A stretch of 64,000 nt of DNA, from positions 1,116,001 through 1,180,000 of the forward strand of contig NZ_JAHBOH010000001.1 of assembly GCF_018531375.1 (NCBI RefSeq), in the 5' to 3' direction. The position numbers and the translations under genes are program-made. This document shows positions 24,834-33,939 of this stretch, piece by piece (within the stretch, counting starts at the first letter, position 1; every line of letters begins with the position of its first letter). The stretch comes from Cellulomonas fulva. GTDB taxonomy: Bacteria > Actinomycetota > Actinomycetes > Actinomycetales > Cellulomonadaceae. The notes under the pieces were generated by a model, which was given only the letters and a program-made list of their open reading frames with translations, did not search any database and was not told the DNA's origin.

Positions 24834-24919
24834 TTGTCCACAGGGTTACGCACATCGTGGAAATCGTCACGAGCATGCCTGTGGACGACGGTGGACAACG
24901 TCCCGGGACCGGTGGACGA
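24834..24919. promoter_or_regulatory. Cluster of DnaA-box-like sites
   Basis: Within 86 bases lie TTGTCCACA at 24834 (plus strand), TCGTCCACA at 24880-24888, TTGTCCACC at 24890-24898 and TCGTCCACC at 24911-24919 (all minus strand), plus the weaker TTACGCACA at 24846. TTGTCCACA is the actinobacterial DnaA box. There is no AT-rich unwinding stretch and no dnaA or dnaN gene nearby, so this is more likely a DnaA-titrating or DnaA-regulated site than the chromosomal origin. The rest of the 252-bp gap holds only a GC-rich GGGGCACCCC repeat. Confidence 0.5.
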
Positions 24920-24998
24920 CGGTCCACGTCGGCAGCCCGAGCCCGGGTTGTCAACACGGCCGTCACACGCCCGTAGCACCCGGTGCGGTCACCGGCCC

Positions 24999-25004
24999 TA
25001 GCGT
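24999..25004 (+). promoter_or_regulatory. -10 element TAGCGT, leaderless start of the 25.0-kb gene
   Basis: TAGCGT ends eight bases before ATG25012, and no Shine-Dalgarno sequence is present. The gene is probably translated from a leaderless mRNA. The DnaA-box cluster lies just upstream and could influence this promoter. Confidence 0.5.
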
Positions 25005-25011
25005 GCGGCGC

Positions 25012-25896
25012 ATGGACGTGGCTCTCCCGCCGGTGCTCGACGGCCGCAGCGTGCTCGCACTGCCCACGGGCGGCCCGGACGTCCTCGCCCTGGCGTCGGC
25101 GTGGTTCGCCGACGCCGCGTGGCTCCGCGAGCCCGTCGCGGCGCGGACCTCGACCGAGCGACCGATGACGGGCGCACGGTTCCGCGGCATGGTCGTCGAG
25201 GACGCGGTGGCCGCGCAGCCGGGCGAGCTGCGCCTGACCGGCGCGAGCACGCTCGTCGGACCGCACCCGCTCGACGCCGACGCCACCCGGGCGAGCGGGC
25301 TGCGTGTGGCCGGTCCGCTCGCGCTGTACGCGCTCGCGGGCGAGGAGACCGCGCAGGTCCGCGGCTGGTGCGTCGCCGCCGCGCGGCACGCAGCCGGGGC
25401 GGTGGTCCCGGCGCAGCGCGCGCAGGCGGTCGTCCCCGACCCGGCGGCCGCGGTCGACCTGACGCTGTGGTCGCCCGTGCCGCTCGCGCCGGCCGAGGTG
25501 CTCGCGGTGGTCCGGCCCGCGATGGTCGGCGCGCGCGTGCAGCCCACGGAGCTGCCCACGCCGGCCGGCGGGGGCCCGCAGCCGTGCGGGGTCACGGCGA
25601 CGTTCGACTACGACGGCGAGGTGACGCTGAGCTCCGGGCGGCCGTTGGACGCGCCGCTGGTGCTCTCGACGCTCGGCTGGCGCGAGTACGGTCCGTGGGC
25701 GTACCGCGTCACGTGGCGGTCCCCCGACGAGGCCGCGGACTCGCCCCTCGCCGCGATCGCGCGGCAGCGCGTGGCGCCGACGCTCGCGCGCGTCGTCGCC
25801 GCCCTCCTGCGGTCCGCGGGCGGCACCGTGGTGGACGCGGGCGGGTTCGTCGTGGCGCCCGACGAGCTCGACCGCCGGTCCGCCGCGCGCCGCTGA
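25012..25896 (+). CDS. Uncharacterised protein, paralogue of the gene at 40.2 kb
   Basis: I do not recognise a characterised family. The 294-residue protein has no signal peptide or membrane helix. It shares with the gene at 40211 the motif series LLALP, VAAARHAAGAVV/VAAARRLGGAV, AVDLTLW/AIDLTVL, a WREYGPWAYRVTW/WTERGVVAYRVRW segment, and a final region ending VVAPDEL/LIDPADL. The two are clearly homologous. ATG25012 lies behind a leaderless -10. Its stop is four bases from the convergent transglutaminase stop. Confidence 0.8.
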   Translation: MDVALPPVLDGRSVLALPTGGPDVLALASAWFADAAWLREPVAARTSTERPMTGARFRGMVVEDAVAAQPGELRLTGASTLVGPHPLDADATRASGLRVAGPLALYALAGEETAQVRGWCVAAARHAAGAVVPAQRAQAVVPDPAAAVDLTLWSPVPLAPAEVLAVVRPAMVGARVQPTELPTPAGGGPQPCGVTATFDYDGEVTLSSGRPLDAPLVLSTLGWREYGPWAYRVTWRSPDEAADSPLAAIARQRVAPTLARVVAALLRSAGGTVVDAGGFVVAPDELDRRSAARR

Positions 25897-25900
25897 CCCG

Positions 25901-26821
25901 TCACTCGAAGACGGGCGACCCCGCGGGCACCAGGTCGACCTGCACCGTGAGCCGCGAGCCGGCCCCCTCGGTGAAGATCACGCCGCGCAGGGGCGGCACG
26001 TCGTGGTAGTCCCGGCCCCAGCCGAGCACGACGTACCGGTCGTCGACGAGCTGGTCGTTGGTCGGGTCGGCGTCCACCCAGCCCGCGCCGGGCAGCCAGA
26101 CCGAGACCCACGCGTGGGACGCGTCGGCGCCCCGCAGCTTCTCGCGCCCGGGTGGCGGCTGGGTCTCGATGTAGCCGCTCACGTACCGGGCGGGCACGCC
26201 GTGCAGCCGCAGCGCCGCGACCATCAGGTGCGCGAAGTCCTGGCACACGCCCGTGCCCTGCGCGAGGAGCTGCGCCTGCGTCGTGTGCACGGTCGTCGAG
26301 CCCGTGCGGTACGTGAGCTCGTGCCGGATGCGGTGGCACAGGTCGACGATCACGTCGCCCAGCGGACGCCCGGGCGGGAACGAGGGCGCCGCCCAGGCGC
26401 GCACCTCGTCGACGAACGTCACGTGCGGGGACGGCAGCACCATCTCGCGCAGCGCGACCAGCACCTCGGGCGACGCCGCTGCCGCCTGGTCGCCCGTGAC
26501 GACCGAGCGCGCCGCGTCGTCCCAGGCCACCCGCGGCAGCTCGGCGCGGTCGGGCCGGGTGCGGCTGACCTCGATCGTCGACCGCGCGGTCACGACGAGC
26601 CGGTCGTGCGGCTGGGTGACCGAGTAGAACGTGGTGCGGTTGCCGAAGTAGTCGACGTGCGACGCGGTGTCGGCCGGCCGGGGCTCGACGTCCACGCGCG
26701 TGGCCACGCAGGCCTGGCCGGGCACGTCGCGCGGCGTCATCACGGTGCGGCCGTAGGAGTCGGTCACCTGCTGCGGGTAGGTGTACGTGGTGCGGTGCAC
26801 CAGGTCGTACGTGCGGCTCAC
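25901..26821 (-). CDS. Transglutaminase-like cysteine protease family protein
   Basis: The 306-residue protein has an N-terminal beta-rich region (bacterial transglutaminase-like, starting YDLVHRTTYTYPQQVTDSYG) and a catalytic domain with the Cys in GTGVCQDFAHLM, His in DASHAWVSVW and Asp in VDADPTND. This is the COG1305 family. It overlaps the upstream gene by four bases (GTGA), so the two are co-translated. Such a protein next to ATP-grasp and alpha-E genes is a recurrent bacterial set predicted to make or process peptides; its substrates are unknown. Confidence 0.9.
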   Translation of the reverse strand: MSRTYDLVHRTTYTYPQQVTDSYGRTVMTPRDVPGQACVATRVDVEPRPADTASHVDYFGNRTTFYSVTQPHDRLVVTARSTIEVSRTRPDRAELPRVAWDDAARSVVTGDQAAAASPEVLVALREMVLPSPHVTFVDEVRAWAAPSFPPGRPLGDVIVDLCHRIRHELTYRTGSTTVHTTQAQLLAQGTGVCQDFAHLMVAALRLHGVPARYVSGYIETQPPPGREKLRGADASHAWVSVWLPGAGWVDADPTNDQLVDDRYVVLGWGRDYHDVPPLRGVIFTEGAGSRLTVQVDLVPAGSPVFE

Positions 26822-29358
26822 GGCGCCTCCTCCTCGTCGGCCGCGTCCCACGGGTCGTCGAGGGCGCGCGCGGTCGCGGGGCGGGCGAAGTGGGCGGCCT
26901 GGATCTCGTCGGCGACCGCGAGCAGGCGCCAGTGCATCGACTCCAGGAGCTCCGCGAGGCGGGTGCGCCGGCCCTCGGCGTCGGGCTCCGCGGCCGCGAC
27001 CGGGTCGAGCTCGGCGACCAGGTCCACCACGTCGGCGAGCAGGCGGTCGAGCTGCTCGGTCGAGCGCGAGCGCATGGCCGCGCCCGCCAGGTCCTCGGTG
27101 AGCCGCGCGAGGCTGAACGCCAGCGAGCGCGGGTTGTCCTCGTCGCGCACCAGGAGGTCGAGCAGGCCGGCCACGCCCGCGTCGTCGGGGTAGAGCCGGC
27201 GGAACGTGATCGAGGAGTCGTGCGCGAGCAGCAGCGAGTCGACCACGTGCGCCTCGACGGGCCGCGGGAGCAGGTCGACGAGCGTGCGCTGCAGCGACAC
27301 GACGAGGTGCTGCGCCCGCTCCACGCGGCGGCCCGCGTCGAGCAGGTGCCAGCCGACGTCCCGCACCAGGCCCTCGGCGACGATGCCCGCGACCGCGAGC
27401 AGACCCTCGAGGGTCCGGTCCAGGACGGGGCGCAGGCCGGCGGTCGCGGCTCGGGGCTCGTCGGCGTCGTCCGTCCCCCGCTGCCGCGCACGCTCGGTGC
27501 GCAGCGCGCGGTCGATGCGGGCCAGCGGCCCGAACGTGTCGGTGGAGAGCTGGTCGCGCGCCGCGGCGGCGGCCGCGTGGATCCCGCGGACGGAGGCGGC
27601 GACGGAGTCCGGCCGCGCGCGGTCGAGCGCGAGCGCGCGCAGCGTCGGCTGGTCGGCGACGTCCGGGTCCCGCACCGCGGCGACCAGGGCGGCGAGCGCC
27701 CGCCCGCCGGCGGAGCGGGGACGGCCGTGGAAGTCGTCCCAGCGGTCGACGACGACGCGCAGGTCGCGCACCTGGTCCTCGGCGCGCTCGGCGTATCGGC
27801 CGAGCCAGAACAGGTTCTCCGCGGTGCGCGGCGAGATGCCGACCGGCCCGCGGCGCCGCACGGCGGTCGACGCGACCGGTAGGTCCGCGGGCTCGGTGCT
27901 CGGGTCGGTCTGCGCGGTCAGCACCCACACGTCCTTGGCGACCGCGCCGGTGCTCGACGAGACGACCGGACCGGCCGCCACCCGGCCGAGCCCGCCGGCC
28001 ATGACGGTGTAGCTGCCGCGGTGCGCGACGGCGAACGTGCGCAGCACGCCCACGCCGGCACCGCGCTCGTCGGAGGCCGTCGGCGCCGTCGGCCCGCTCG
28101 ACTGCCCGGTCGGCTCCGCCGCCTCGACGACCGCGCCGCCGCCGACGCGCTCCTGCCCCGACCAGCGCCACGGCTCGGCGGCGATGCGCGCGGCGATCGC
28201 GTCGCGGCCGGCCGCGTCGAGCGTCCAGCCCAGGACCGCGCTGTCCTCCCGGGACGACGGCACGAGCACCAGCTCGTCGAGCCGCGCGAGCACGTGCGCG
28301 AGCGACGCGGCCTCGCCGCACCACCACGTGGGCGCGGACGGCAGGAGCAGGTCCTGGCCGAGCACGGTCCGGGCGAGGCGGGGCAGGGACGCGAGCACCG
28401 CGGGGTTCTCGAGCACGCCCGAGCCGAGCGGGTTGACCACCGACACGTTGCCGGCGCGCAGCGCACGGACCAGACCGGGCACGCCGAGCCGCGAGCCCGC
28501 GCGCAGGTCGAGCGGGTCGCACCACGGCGCGTCGACGCGGCGCAGCAGCACGTCGACGGGCTCCGCGCCGCCGATCGCGCGCATCCACACGCGACCCTCG
28601 CGGACCACGAGGTCCGAGCCCTCCACGAGCGGCAGGCCCAGCATCGACGCGAGGTAGGCCTGGTCGAACGCGGTCTCGCTGCCCGGGCCGGGGGTGAGCA
28701 TCGCGATGCGCGGCTCGTCGGCCGACGGCGGGGCCACGTCCCGCAGCGTCTGGCGCAGCGCGCGGAAGAAGGGACCCAGGCGCTGGATCGGGGTCTGCCG
28801 GTACAGGCCCGCGAGCACCTGCGCGACGACGCGGCGGCCCTCCATCGCGTACCCCGCGCCCGAGGGCGCCTGCGCGCGGTCCGCGATGGCGTACCAGCCG
28901 CCGTCGTCGCCGCGCGCCAGGTCCGTGGCGGTCAGGACGAGCTCGCGGCCGCCCGGCAGCCGCAGTCCGTCGACGGCCCGCAGGAAGCCGGGGTGCCCGA
29001 CGACCGCGGTGGGCGGCAGCAGCGTGTCGGTCAGGAGCCGGCGCGTCCCGTACAGGTCGGCCAGGACCGCGTCGAGCAGCTCGGCGCGCTGGACCAGGCC
29101 GGCGTCGAGGCGCGCCCACTCCTCCTCGTCGACCACGACGGGCTGCGGATCCAGGCGCCACGGGCCCTGGTCGCCGTCCGCGCCGTACGTGACGCCGTGG
29201 TCCGCGAGCAGCGACTCGGCGTCCGCGCGGGCCCGCCGCAGCTCGTCCTCGGTCGGCGGGGGAGGTGCTCCCGGCAGGCCGCTCCAGACGTCCTCCGCGC
29301 GCACGTCGCCCGGCGCGGGCGTGGACAGCGCGTCGATCACACGCAGAGTCTGGCGCAT
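26818..29358 (-). CDS. Circularly permuted ATP-grasp / alpha-E (DUF403) fusion protein
   Basis: About 846 residues. Residues about 1-490 form a circularly permuted ATP-grasp domain (COG2308): YAMEGRRVVAQVLAGLYRQ, EPRIAMLTPGPGSETAFDQA, SVVNPLGSGVLENPAVLASLP and similar. After a linker of about 60 residues, residues about 540-830 are a helical alpha-E domain (COG2307) starting SPRTAENLFWLGRYAERAED. The two are usually separate adjacent genes, here fused. An ATP-dependent carboxylate-amine ligase activity is predicted by family. ATG29358 or GTG29340 may be the start; neither has a clear ribosome-binding site. The transglutaminase gene follows with a four-base overlap. Confidence 0.85.
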   Translation of the reverse strand: MRQTLRVIDALSTPAPGDVRAEDVWSGLPGAPPPPTEDELRRARADAESLLADHGVTYGADGDQGPWRLDPQPVVVDEEEWARLDAGLVQRAELLDAVLADLYGTRRLLTDTLLPPTAVVGHPGFLRAVDGLRLPGGRELVLTATDLARGDDGGWYAIADRAQAPSGAGYAMEGRRVVAQVLAGLYRQTPIQRLGPFFRALRQTLRDVAPPSADEPRIAMLTPGPGSETAFDQAYLASMLGLPLVEGSDLVVREGRVWMRAIGGAEPVDVLLRRVDAPWCDPLDLRAGSRLGVPGLVRALRAGNVSVVNPLGSGVLENPAVLASLPRLARTVLGQDLLLPSAPTWWCGEAASLAHVLARLDELVLVPSSREDSAVLGWTLDAAGRDAIAARIAAEPWRWSGQERVGGGAVVEAAEPTGQSSGPTAPTASDERGAGVGVLRTFAVAHRGSYTVMAGGLGRVAAGPVVSSSTGAVAKDVWVLTAQTDPSTEPADLPVASTAVRRRGPVGISPRTAENLFWLGRYAERAEDQVRDLRVVVDRWDDFHGRPRSAGGRALAALVAAVRDPDVADQPTLRALALDRARPDSVAASVRGIHAAAAAARDQLSTDTFGPLARIDRALRTERARQRGTDDADEPRAATAGLRPVLDRTLEGLLAVAGIVAEGLVRDVGWHLLDAGRRVERAQHLVVSLQRTLVDLLPRPVEAHVVDSLLLAHDSSITFRRLYPDDAGVAGLLDLLVRDEDNPRSLAFSLARLTEDLAGAAMRSRSTEQLDRLLADVVDLVAELDPVAAAEPDAEGRRTRLAELLESMHWRLLAVADEIQAAHFARPATARALDDPWDAADEEEAP

Positions 29359-29675
29359 GCGCCGGCCGGCGGGGCTTGCGGCGCAGGGGACGAGATGCGA
29401 CGAGGACGCGGGGACGCCGGTGTCGTCCGGGTTCGGGGGCATCCGGCGCGGGCTGCCGGGAGGTGCCACGGCGACGACCCGTTCCGTGCCCGAGAGCGGT
29501 GCTGCTGTGGGCCCCGTGCGCGCCTCGGGGCGGGATCGCGCTGCGCACGTGGCGCGCGGCGCCCGGCGGTCGCGGCGCGTGTGACGTCGGCCACGACCTC
29601 TCCGGCCGCGCGCCGGCCGGTCGATAGGACGGCTGTCCGGACGTCCGGTCCGGCGGGTCGAGACGGGAACGCACG
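29359..29675. other. Non-coding divergent control region between the ATP-grasp fusion and the chemoreceptor
   Basis: This 317-bp GC-rich stretch has no convincing gene in any frame. Near its right end CGATAGGAC (about 29622-29630) could be a -10 for the chemoreceptor, and a perfect 12-bp palindrome CCGGACGTCCGG lies at 29637-29648 between that and the start codon. A GCGCATGCGC palindrome spans the ATP-grasp start. Nothing else stands out. Confidence 0.5.
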
Positions 29676-31292
29676 ATGCGTGGCTGGAGCGGGCAGTCGA
29701 TCGGGCTGCGCATGTCCCTGGTGTTCGGGCTGATGACCGCGGCCATCGTGGCCGCGATCGCGCTGGGGGTCGTGACCGCTCAGACGCAGCGCGCGTACGC
29801 CCAGAGCATCGCCCAGGCCGACCGCATCGTCCGGCTCGCCGAGGAGGCGCGCTTCCAGATCGCCGACGCGACCGGCTGGCAGGGGCTCGTCGTCGCCGAC
29901 GTGGCGGCGCTCGGTCCGCAGGACGCGCTCGCGGACGACTCGTACAACCGCGGCTCGCTGCTGGAGACCGAGGACGCCGTGCGGACGTGGCTCGCCGACC
30001 TCGACACCACGGGCGCCACGCCCGCCGAGCAGACCGCGTTCGCGGGCCTCGACGGCGCGTGGGAGTCGTTCTTCGCCGGGGACGACGAGGTGGTCGCCCT
30101 GCTCGCCACCGGTGACCCCGCCGACTACCGCGCCGCCCTGACCTCGATCAACGAGGGTGCCGCGGGGGCGTCGTACGACGAGGTCCTCGACCTCGCCGAG
30201 ACCGCGCAGTCCTCCGCGCGCGAGCGCGTCGAGGTGCTGCGCGACGAGCAGCGCGCGGCGCAGGAGCGCGGCACGCTCGTGCTCGTCGTCGTCGGGCTGC
30301 TCACGGCCGCGTTCGCGACGTACGCGGCCCGCAAGGTCACGCGCGACGTCGCCCGCCCGGCCGCGCGCATCCGCGAGGTCGCGCTCGCGCTCGCCCAGGG
30401 CGACCTCACCCAGCGGACCGGCCTCACGGGCGGCGGGGAGATCTCGCTCGCGGGCGCCGCGATCGACGGGGCGATGGAGTCGGTCGCCGCGCTCGTCGGG
30501 AAGGTCGCGCGGACCGCGGACCGGACCACGGGCACCGCGGGCGAGCTGCGGGAGGTCTCGTCGACCGGCGCCCGGGCGGCCCGTGAGACGTCGGCGCAGA
30601 TCGGCGTCGTCGCGGCGGCGGCGGACCAGGTGTCGCGCAACGTGCAGGCGGTCGCGGCGGGTGCCGAGCAGATGGGCGCCTCGATCCGCGAGATCGCGCA
30701 GAACGCGACGCAGGCCGCGAAGGTGGCCGGCCAGGCGACGACGGTCGCGGCCTCCACCAACGACACCGTGACGCGGCTGGGCGTCTCCTCCCAGGAGATC
30801 GGCAACGTCGTCAAGGTCATCACCTCGATCGCGGAGCAGACCAACCTGCTCGCCCTGAACGCCACCATCGAAGCGGCGCGCGCGGGCGAGGCGGGCAAGG
30901 GGTTCGCGGTCGTGGCCGGTGAGGTCAAGGAGCTCGCGAACGAGACCGCGCGCGCCACCGAGGACATCGCGCGCCGCGTCGAGGCCATCCAGCACGACTC
31001 GAGCGGCGCTGCCGCGGCGATCGACGAGATCTCCGCGATCATCGCGTCGATCAACGACTACCAGCTCACGATCGCCTCGGCGGTCGAGGAGCAGACGGCG
31101 ACGACGAACGAGATGTCGCGGGGTGTCGCCGAGGCGGCGCAGGGAGCGGGCGAGATCGCCGCCAGCATCACCGGCGTGGCCACCGCGGCGGACGCGAGCT
31201 CGCAGGCGCTGGCCGAGGTGGACGAGCACATGGACGGCGTCGTGGCGCTGGCCGGCGACATGTCCGGCACGATCGCCGCGTTCCGCCTCTGA
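29676..31292 (+). CDS. Methyl-accepting chemotaxis protein
   Basis: A 538-residue chemoreceptor: TM1 (about 8-33), an extracytoplasmic helical sensor (about 34-190), TM2 (about 195-220), a HAMP domain (about 215-270) and a signalling coiled coil. The highly conserved hairpin tip [20 protein letters not shown] is present at about 387-406, where CheA/CheW dock. It senses an unknown signal. No other che gene is in the window. ATG29676 has a weak GGGAACG upstream. Confidence 0.93.
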   Translation: MRGWSGQSIGLRMSLVFGLMTAAIVAAIALGVVTAQTQRAYAQSIAQADRIVRLAEEARFQIADATGWQGLVVADVAALGPQDALADDSYNRGSLLETEDAVRTWLADLDTTGATPAEQTAFAGLDGAWESFFAGDDEVVALLATGDPADYRAALTSINEGAAGASYDEVLDLAETAQSSARERVEVLRDEQRAAQERGTLVLVVVGLLTAAFATYAARKVTRDVARPAARIREVALALAQGDLTQRTGLTGGGEISLAGAAIDGAMESVAALVGKVARTADRTTGTAGELREVSSTGARAARETSAQIGVVAAAADQVSRNVQAVAAGAEQMGASIREIAQNATQAAKVAGQATTVAASTNDTVTRLGVSSQEIGNVVKVITSIAEQTNLLALNATIEAARAGEAGKGFAVVAGEVKELANETARATEDIARRVEAIQHDSSGAAAAIDEISAIIASINDYQLTIASAVEEQTATTNEMSRGVAEAAQGAGEIAASITGVATAADASSQALAEVDEHMDGVVALAGDMSGTIAAFRL

Positions 31293-31343
31293 GGCGGGGC
31301 GACCAGATCAGGGGCGACCACCTCGACGGCGACCGCGTCAGGG

Positions 31344-31414
31344 AGCGGGTGACGGGAATCGAACCCGCGCCATCAGCTTGGGAAGCTGAAGTTCTACCAT
31401 TGAACTACACCCGC
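31344..31414 (-). tRNA. tRNA-Gly (anticodon CCC)
   Basis: On the minus strand the acceptor GCGGGTG pairs with CACCCGC; the D arm reads GTTC-AATGGTA-GAAC, the anticodon stem TCAGC/GCTGA encloses the loop TTCCCAA, and the T arm is GCGGG-TTCGATT-CCCGT. The anticodon is CCC, decoding GGG glycine codons. The discriminator is T and the CCA end is not encoded. It lies alone between the chemoreceptor and an acyl-CoA synthetase. Confidence 0.95.
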
Positions 31415-31527
31415 GTGACCTTCACTTGACCGTCCCGGGGATCCCGGCGCCGGTCGAGCTCGGCCCCGACAGCATACCCACGCACCGCGCCGCCGCGAAA
31501 AGCCGGGCGGTGGCCGGTGCGGAGGCG

Positions 31528-33225
31528 TCAGGCCGGGAGCGCCAGGACCTGGTCGCGGACCACGCGGCGCAGGACCTTGCCCACCTGCGAGCGCGGGAGG
31601 TCCGGCAGCACGACGAGCCGGCGCGGCACGGCGTAGCGAGCGAGGTGCCGCGCGCACCAGTCGCGCACGGCCGCGAGGTCGACGTCCTGCCCCTCGTCGA
31701 GCACGACGGCGGCGACGACGGACTCGCCCAGGTCCCCGCCCGGCACGCCGACCACCGCGACGTCGCGGATGCCGGGCATGGTGCGCAGGTGGTCCTCGAC
31801 CTGCGAGGGGTACACCTTGAAGCCGCCGGTCACGATCATCTCCTTGATCCGGTCGACGAGGACGACGAACCCGTCGTCGTCGACGCGGACCACGTCGCCG
31901 GTGCGCAGCCAGCCGTCGGGCAGGAGCTGCTCCGCGGTCTCGTCGGGCCGCCCCCAGTACCCGGCGAACACCTGCGGCCCGCGCACCAGCAGCTCGCCCG
32001 GCTCGCCGCGCGCCACGTCCGCGGTGACGTCCTGCTGGGAGACGACCCGCACGTCGGTCCCCGGGAACGGCAGCCCGAGCGCGCCGGGCCGCCGGGACGC
32101 GTCGAACGGGTTGCCGAGCGCGACCGGGGACGTCTCCGTCATGCCGTAGCCCTCGACGACGAGCCCGTCCGTCGCCTCCTCCCAGCGCCGGGCGGTCGCC
32201 GCCGGCAGCGCCATGGCGCCGCTGATCGCGTGCGTGAACGAGCGCAGGGAGACGCCGGCCTCCTCGGCGGACGTGACCAGGCGGTCGAGCATCGGCGGGA
32301 CCGCCGGCAGGAAGGTGCCGGGCCGGCGGCGCTGCGCCGCGAGGACCAGCGCGGGGTCGAACGAGGGCAGCACGACGAGCGTCGCGGCGATCCGCACCGC
32401 GTAGGACAGGCAGAGGGTCAGCCCGAACGCGTGGAAGAACGGCAGCACGCCGTAGACCACCTCGCGTCCGCGCTCGTGCCGCGTCCACGCGTGCCCCTGC
32501 ACGGCGTTCGCGACCAGGTTGCGGTGCGTCAGCACGGCGGCCTTGGGCGTGCCCGTGGTCCCGCCGGTGTACTGCAGCAGGGCCACGTCCGACGAGGACG
32601 GGCGGGGGTGGTCGGCCGGCAGGGGGGTCGCGGCGTGCACGAGCCGGTGCCACAGCGGGACGTCGGCCGGGACCGGGCCGCGCATCGCCGCGGCGGTCCG
32701 CCGCGCCCTGGCCACGGGCAGCCGCAGCGCCCACCGCGACGCGCGGGGCAGGTCGTGCGCCAGGTCGACGGCGACGACCGCGCGCAGGTCCGTGCGGTCG
32801 CGGGCCTCGAGCACCGCGGGCACGGCCTTGGTCCACACGAGCGCGACCGACGCACCGGAGTCGGCGAGCTGGTGCGCGAGCTCGCCGGCCGAGTACGTCG
32901 GGTTGTGCCCGACGACCACGCCGCCGACCCGCAGCACGGCCTGGAACGCCACGAGGTGCTGGGTCGAGTTCGGCAGCGCGATCGCCACGCGGTCACCGGG
33001 CCGGACGCCGAGTGCGAGCAGGGCGCCCGCGGCGCGCGCGACCTCGTCGGCCAGCTCGGCATACGTGGTCGTCGCGCCCAGGAAGTCGACCGCGACGCGC
33101 TGCGGGTGGTCCGTCGCGGCACGCTCGAGCGCGGCCGTGAGCGGCTCGTCGGGGAGCGTGGGGAGGTCGACGGGGGAGGCCACCCGGAAGCTCTCGGGTG
33201 TGGTGCCCGTCACGGGCGAGGTCAT
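31528..33225 (-). CDS. AMP-forming acyl-CoA synthetase
   Basis: The 565-residue ANL-family enzyme activates a carboxylic acid, probably a fatty acid, with ATP and CoA. Motifs: the P-loop YTGGTTGTPKAAVLTHRN, VEGYGMTETSP, GWLRTGDVV and, near the C-terminus, the flexible lysine region VGKVLRRVV. There is no membrane helix. ATG33225 is preceded closely by a palindromic operator (33235-33258), so the mRNA leader can be only about ten bases. Long-chain fatty acid specificity is inferred from family resemblance only. Confidence 0.92.
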   Translation of the reverse strand: MTSPVTGTTPESFRVASPVDLPTLPDEPLTAALERAATDHPQRVAVDFLGATTTYAELADEVARAAGALLALGVRPGDRVAIALPNSTQHLVAFQAVLRVGGVVVGHNPTYSAGELAHQLADSGASVALVWTKAVPAVLEARDRTDLRAVVAVDLAHDLPRASRWALRLPVARARRTAAAMRGPVPADVPLWHRLVHAATPLPADHPRPSSSDVALLQYTGGTTGTPKAAVLTHRNLVANAVQGHAWTRHERGREVVYGVLPFFHAFGLTLCLSYAVRIAATLVVLPSFDPALVLAAQRRRPGTFLPAVPPMLDRLVTSAEEAGVSLRSFTHAISGAMALPAATARRWEEATDGLVVEGYGMTETSPVALGNPFDASRRPGALGLPFPGTDVRVVSQQDVTADVARGEPGELLVRGPQVFAGYWGRPDETAEQLLPDGWLRTGDVVRVDDDGFVVLVDRIKEMIVTGGFKVYPSQVEDHLRTMPGIRDVAVVGVPGGDLGESVVAAVVLDEGQDVDLAAVRDWCARHLARYAVPRRLVVLPDLPRSQVGKVLRRVVRDQVLALPA

Positions 33226-33234
33226 GCGACCACC

Positions 33235-33258
33235 GTAACCTACGGAACCGTAAGTTAC
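33235..33258. promoter_or_regulatory. 24-bp imperfect palindrome, operator of the acyl-CoA synthetase
   Basis: The core TACGGAACCGTA at 33241-33252 is flanked by GTAACC and AGTTAC, giving a dyad across 33235-33258 that mismatches only at the centre and one pair. CCGTAACC recurs at 33263. TAGGTT on the minus strand (33237-33242) could be the -10, so a bound regulator would block transcription. A TetR- or GntR-type fatty-acid regulator is a guess. Confidence 0.6.
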
Positions 33259-33333
33259 TACTCCGTAACCACGACGGCGCGCGCCAGGAGAGAGATGGGC
33301 CCGCGGCCGGACCGGAGGTGGTGGGATCGGGGG

Positions 33334-33936
33334 ATGGCGCCGATCATCCGTCCGTTCCACCCGTCCGACCTGCCGGGCGTCTACCGGCTGTGCCTGCTCA
33401 CCGGGGAGGCGGGCGGCGACGCGAGCGGCCTCTACCGCGACCCGGACCTGCTTGGGCACCTGTACGCCGGGCCGTACCCGGTCGCGGACCCGTCGCTGAC
33501 GTTCGTCGTGGCCGACGACGACGGCGTCGTGGGCTACGTGGTGGCGACCGCGGACTCCCTCGGCTTCGCCCGGTGGCTCGACGAGCACTGGTGGCCGGTG
33601 CTGCGCGCGCAGCACCCCCGGGTCGGCGACCCGGGCGACGGCACGCAGGACCACGTCCTGGTCGAGCGCATCCACACCTGGCCCACCGCACCCGAGCCGC
33701 AGTACGACGAGTTCCCCGCGCACCTGCACATCGACCTGCACCCGCGGCTGCAGGGCCAGGGCTGGGGCCGGCGGCTCATCGGCACGCTGGCCGAGGCGCT
33801 GCGCGCCCGCGGCGTGACGGGCGTCCACCTGGGCGTCGACGACCGCAACACCGGGGCGCAGGCCTTCTACGCTCGCCTCGGCTTCGAGACGTTCGCGGTC
33901 CACGACTGGGGCCGCACGCTGAGCCTGCGCCTGTGA
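33334..33936 (+). CDS. GNAT-family N-acetyltransferase
   Basis: The 200-residue protein carries the acetyl-CoA-binding motif RLQGQGWGRRLIGTL and the late GNAT segment NTGAQAFYARLGFE. The centre LHIDLHP and MAPIIRPFHPSDLPGVYRLC at the N-terminus are typical. It acetylates an unknown amine. It is divergent from the acyl-CoA synthetase, and its start at ATG33334 has no clear ribosome-binding site beyond GGGGG. It ends three bases before the convergent lipoprotein gene. Confidence 0.88.
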   Translation: MAPIIRPFHPSDLPGVYRLCLLTGEAGGDASGLYRDPDLLGHLYAGPYPVADPSLTFVVADDDGVVGYVVATADSLGFARWLDEHWWPVLRAQHPRVGDPGDGTQDHVLVERIHTWPTAPEPQYDEFPAHLHIDLHPRLQGQGWGRRLIGTLAEALRARGVTGVHLGVDDRNTGAQAFYARLGFETFAVHDWGRTLSLRL

Positions 33937-33939
33937 GCG

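Noticed and set aside
24834-24919. Chromosomal origin of replication
   Set aside because: Only four box-like sites, no AT-rich unwinding element, and no dnaA, dnaN, recF or gyr genes in the window.
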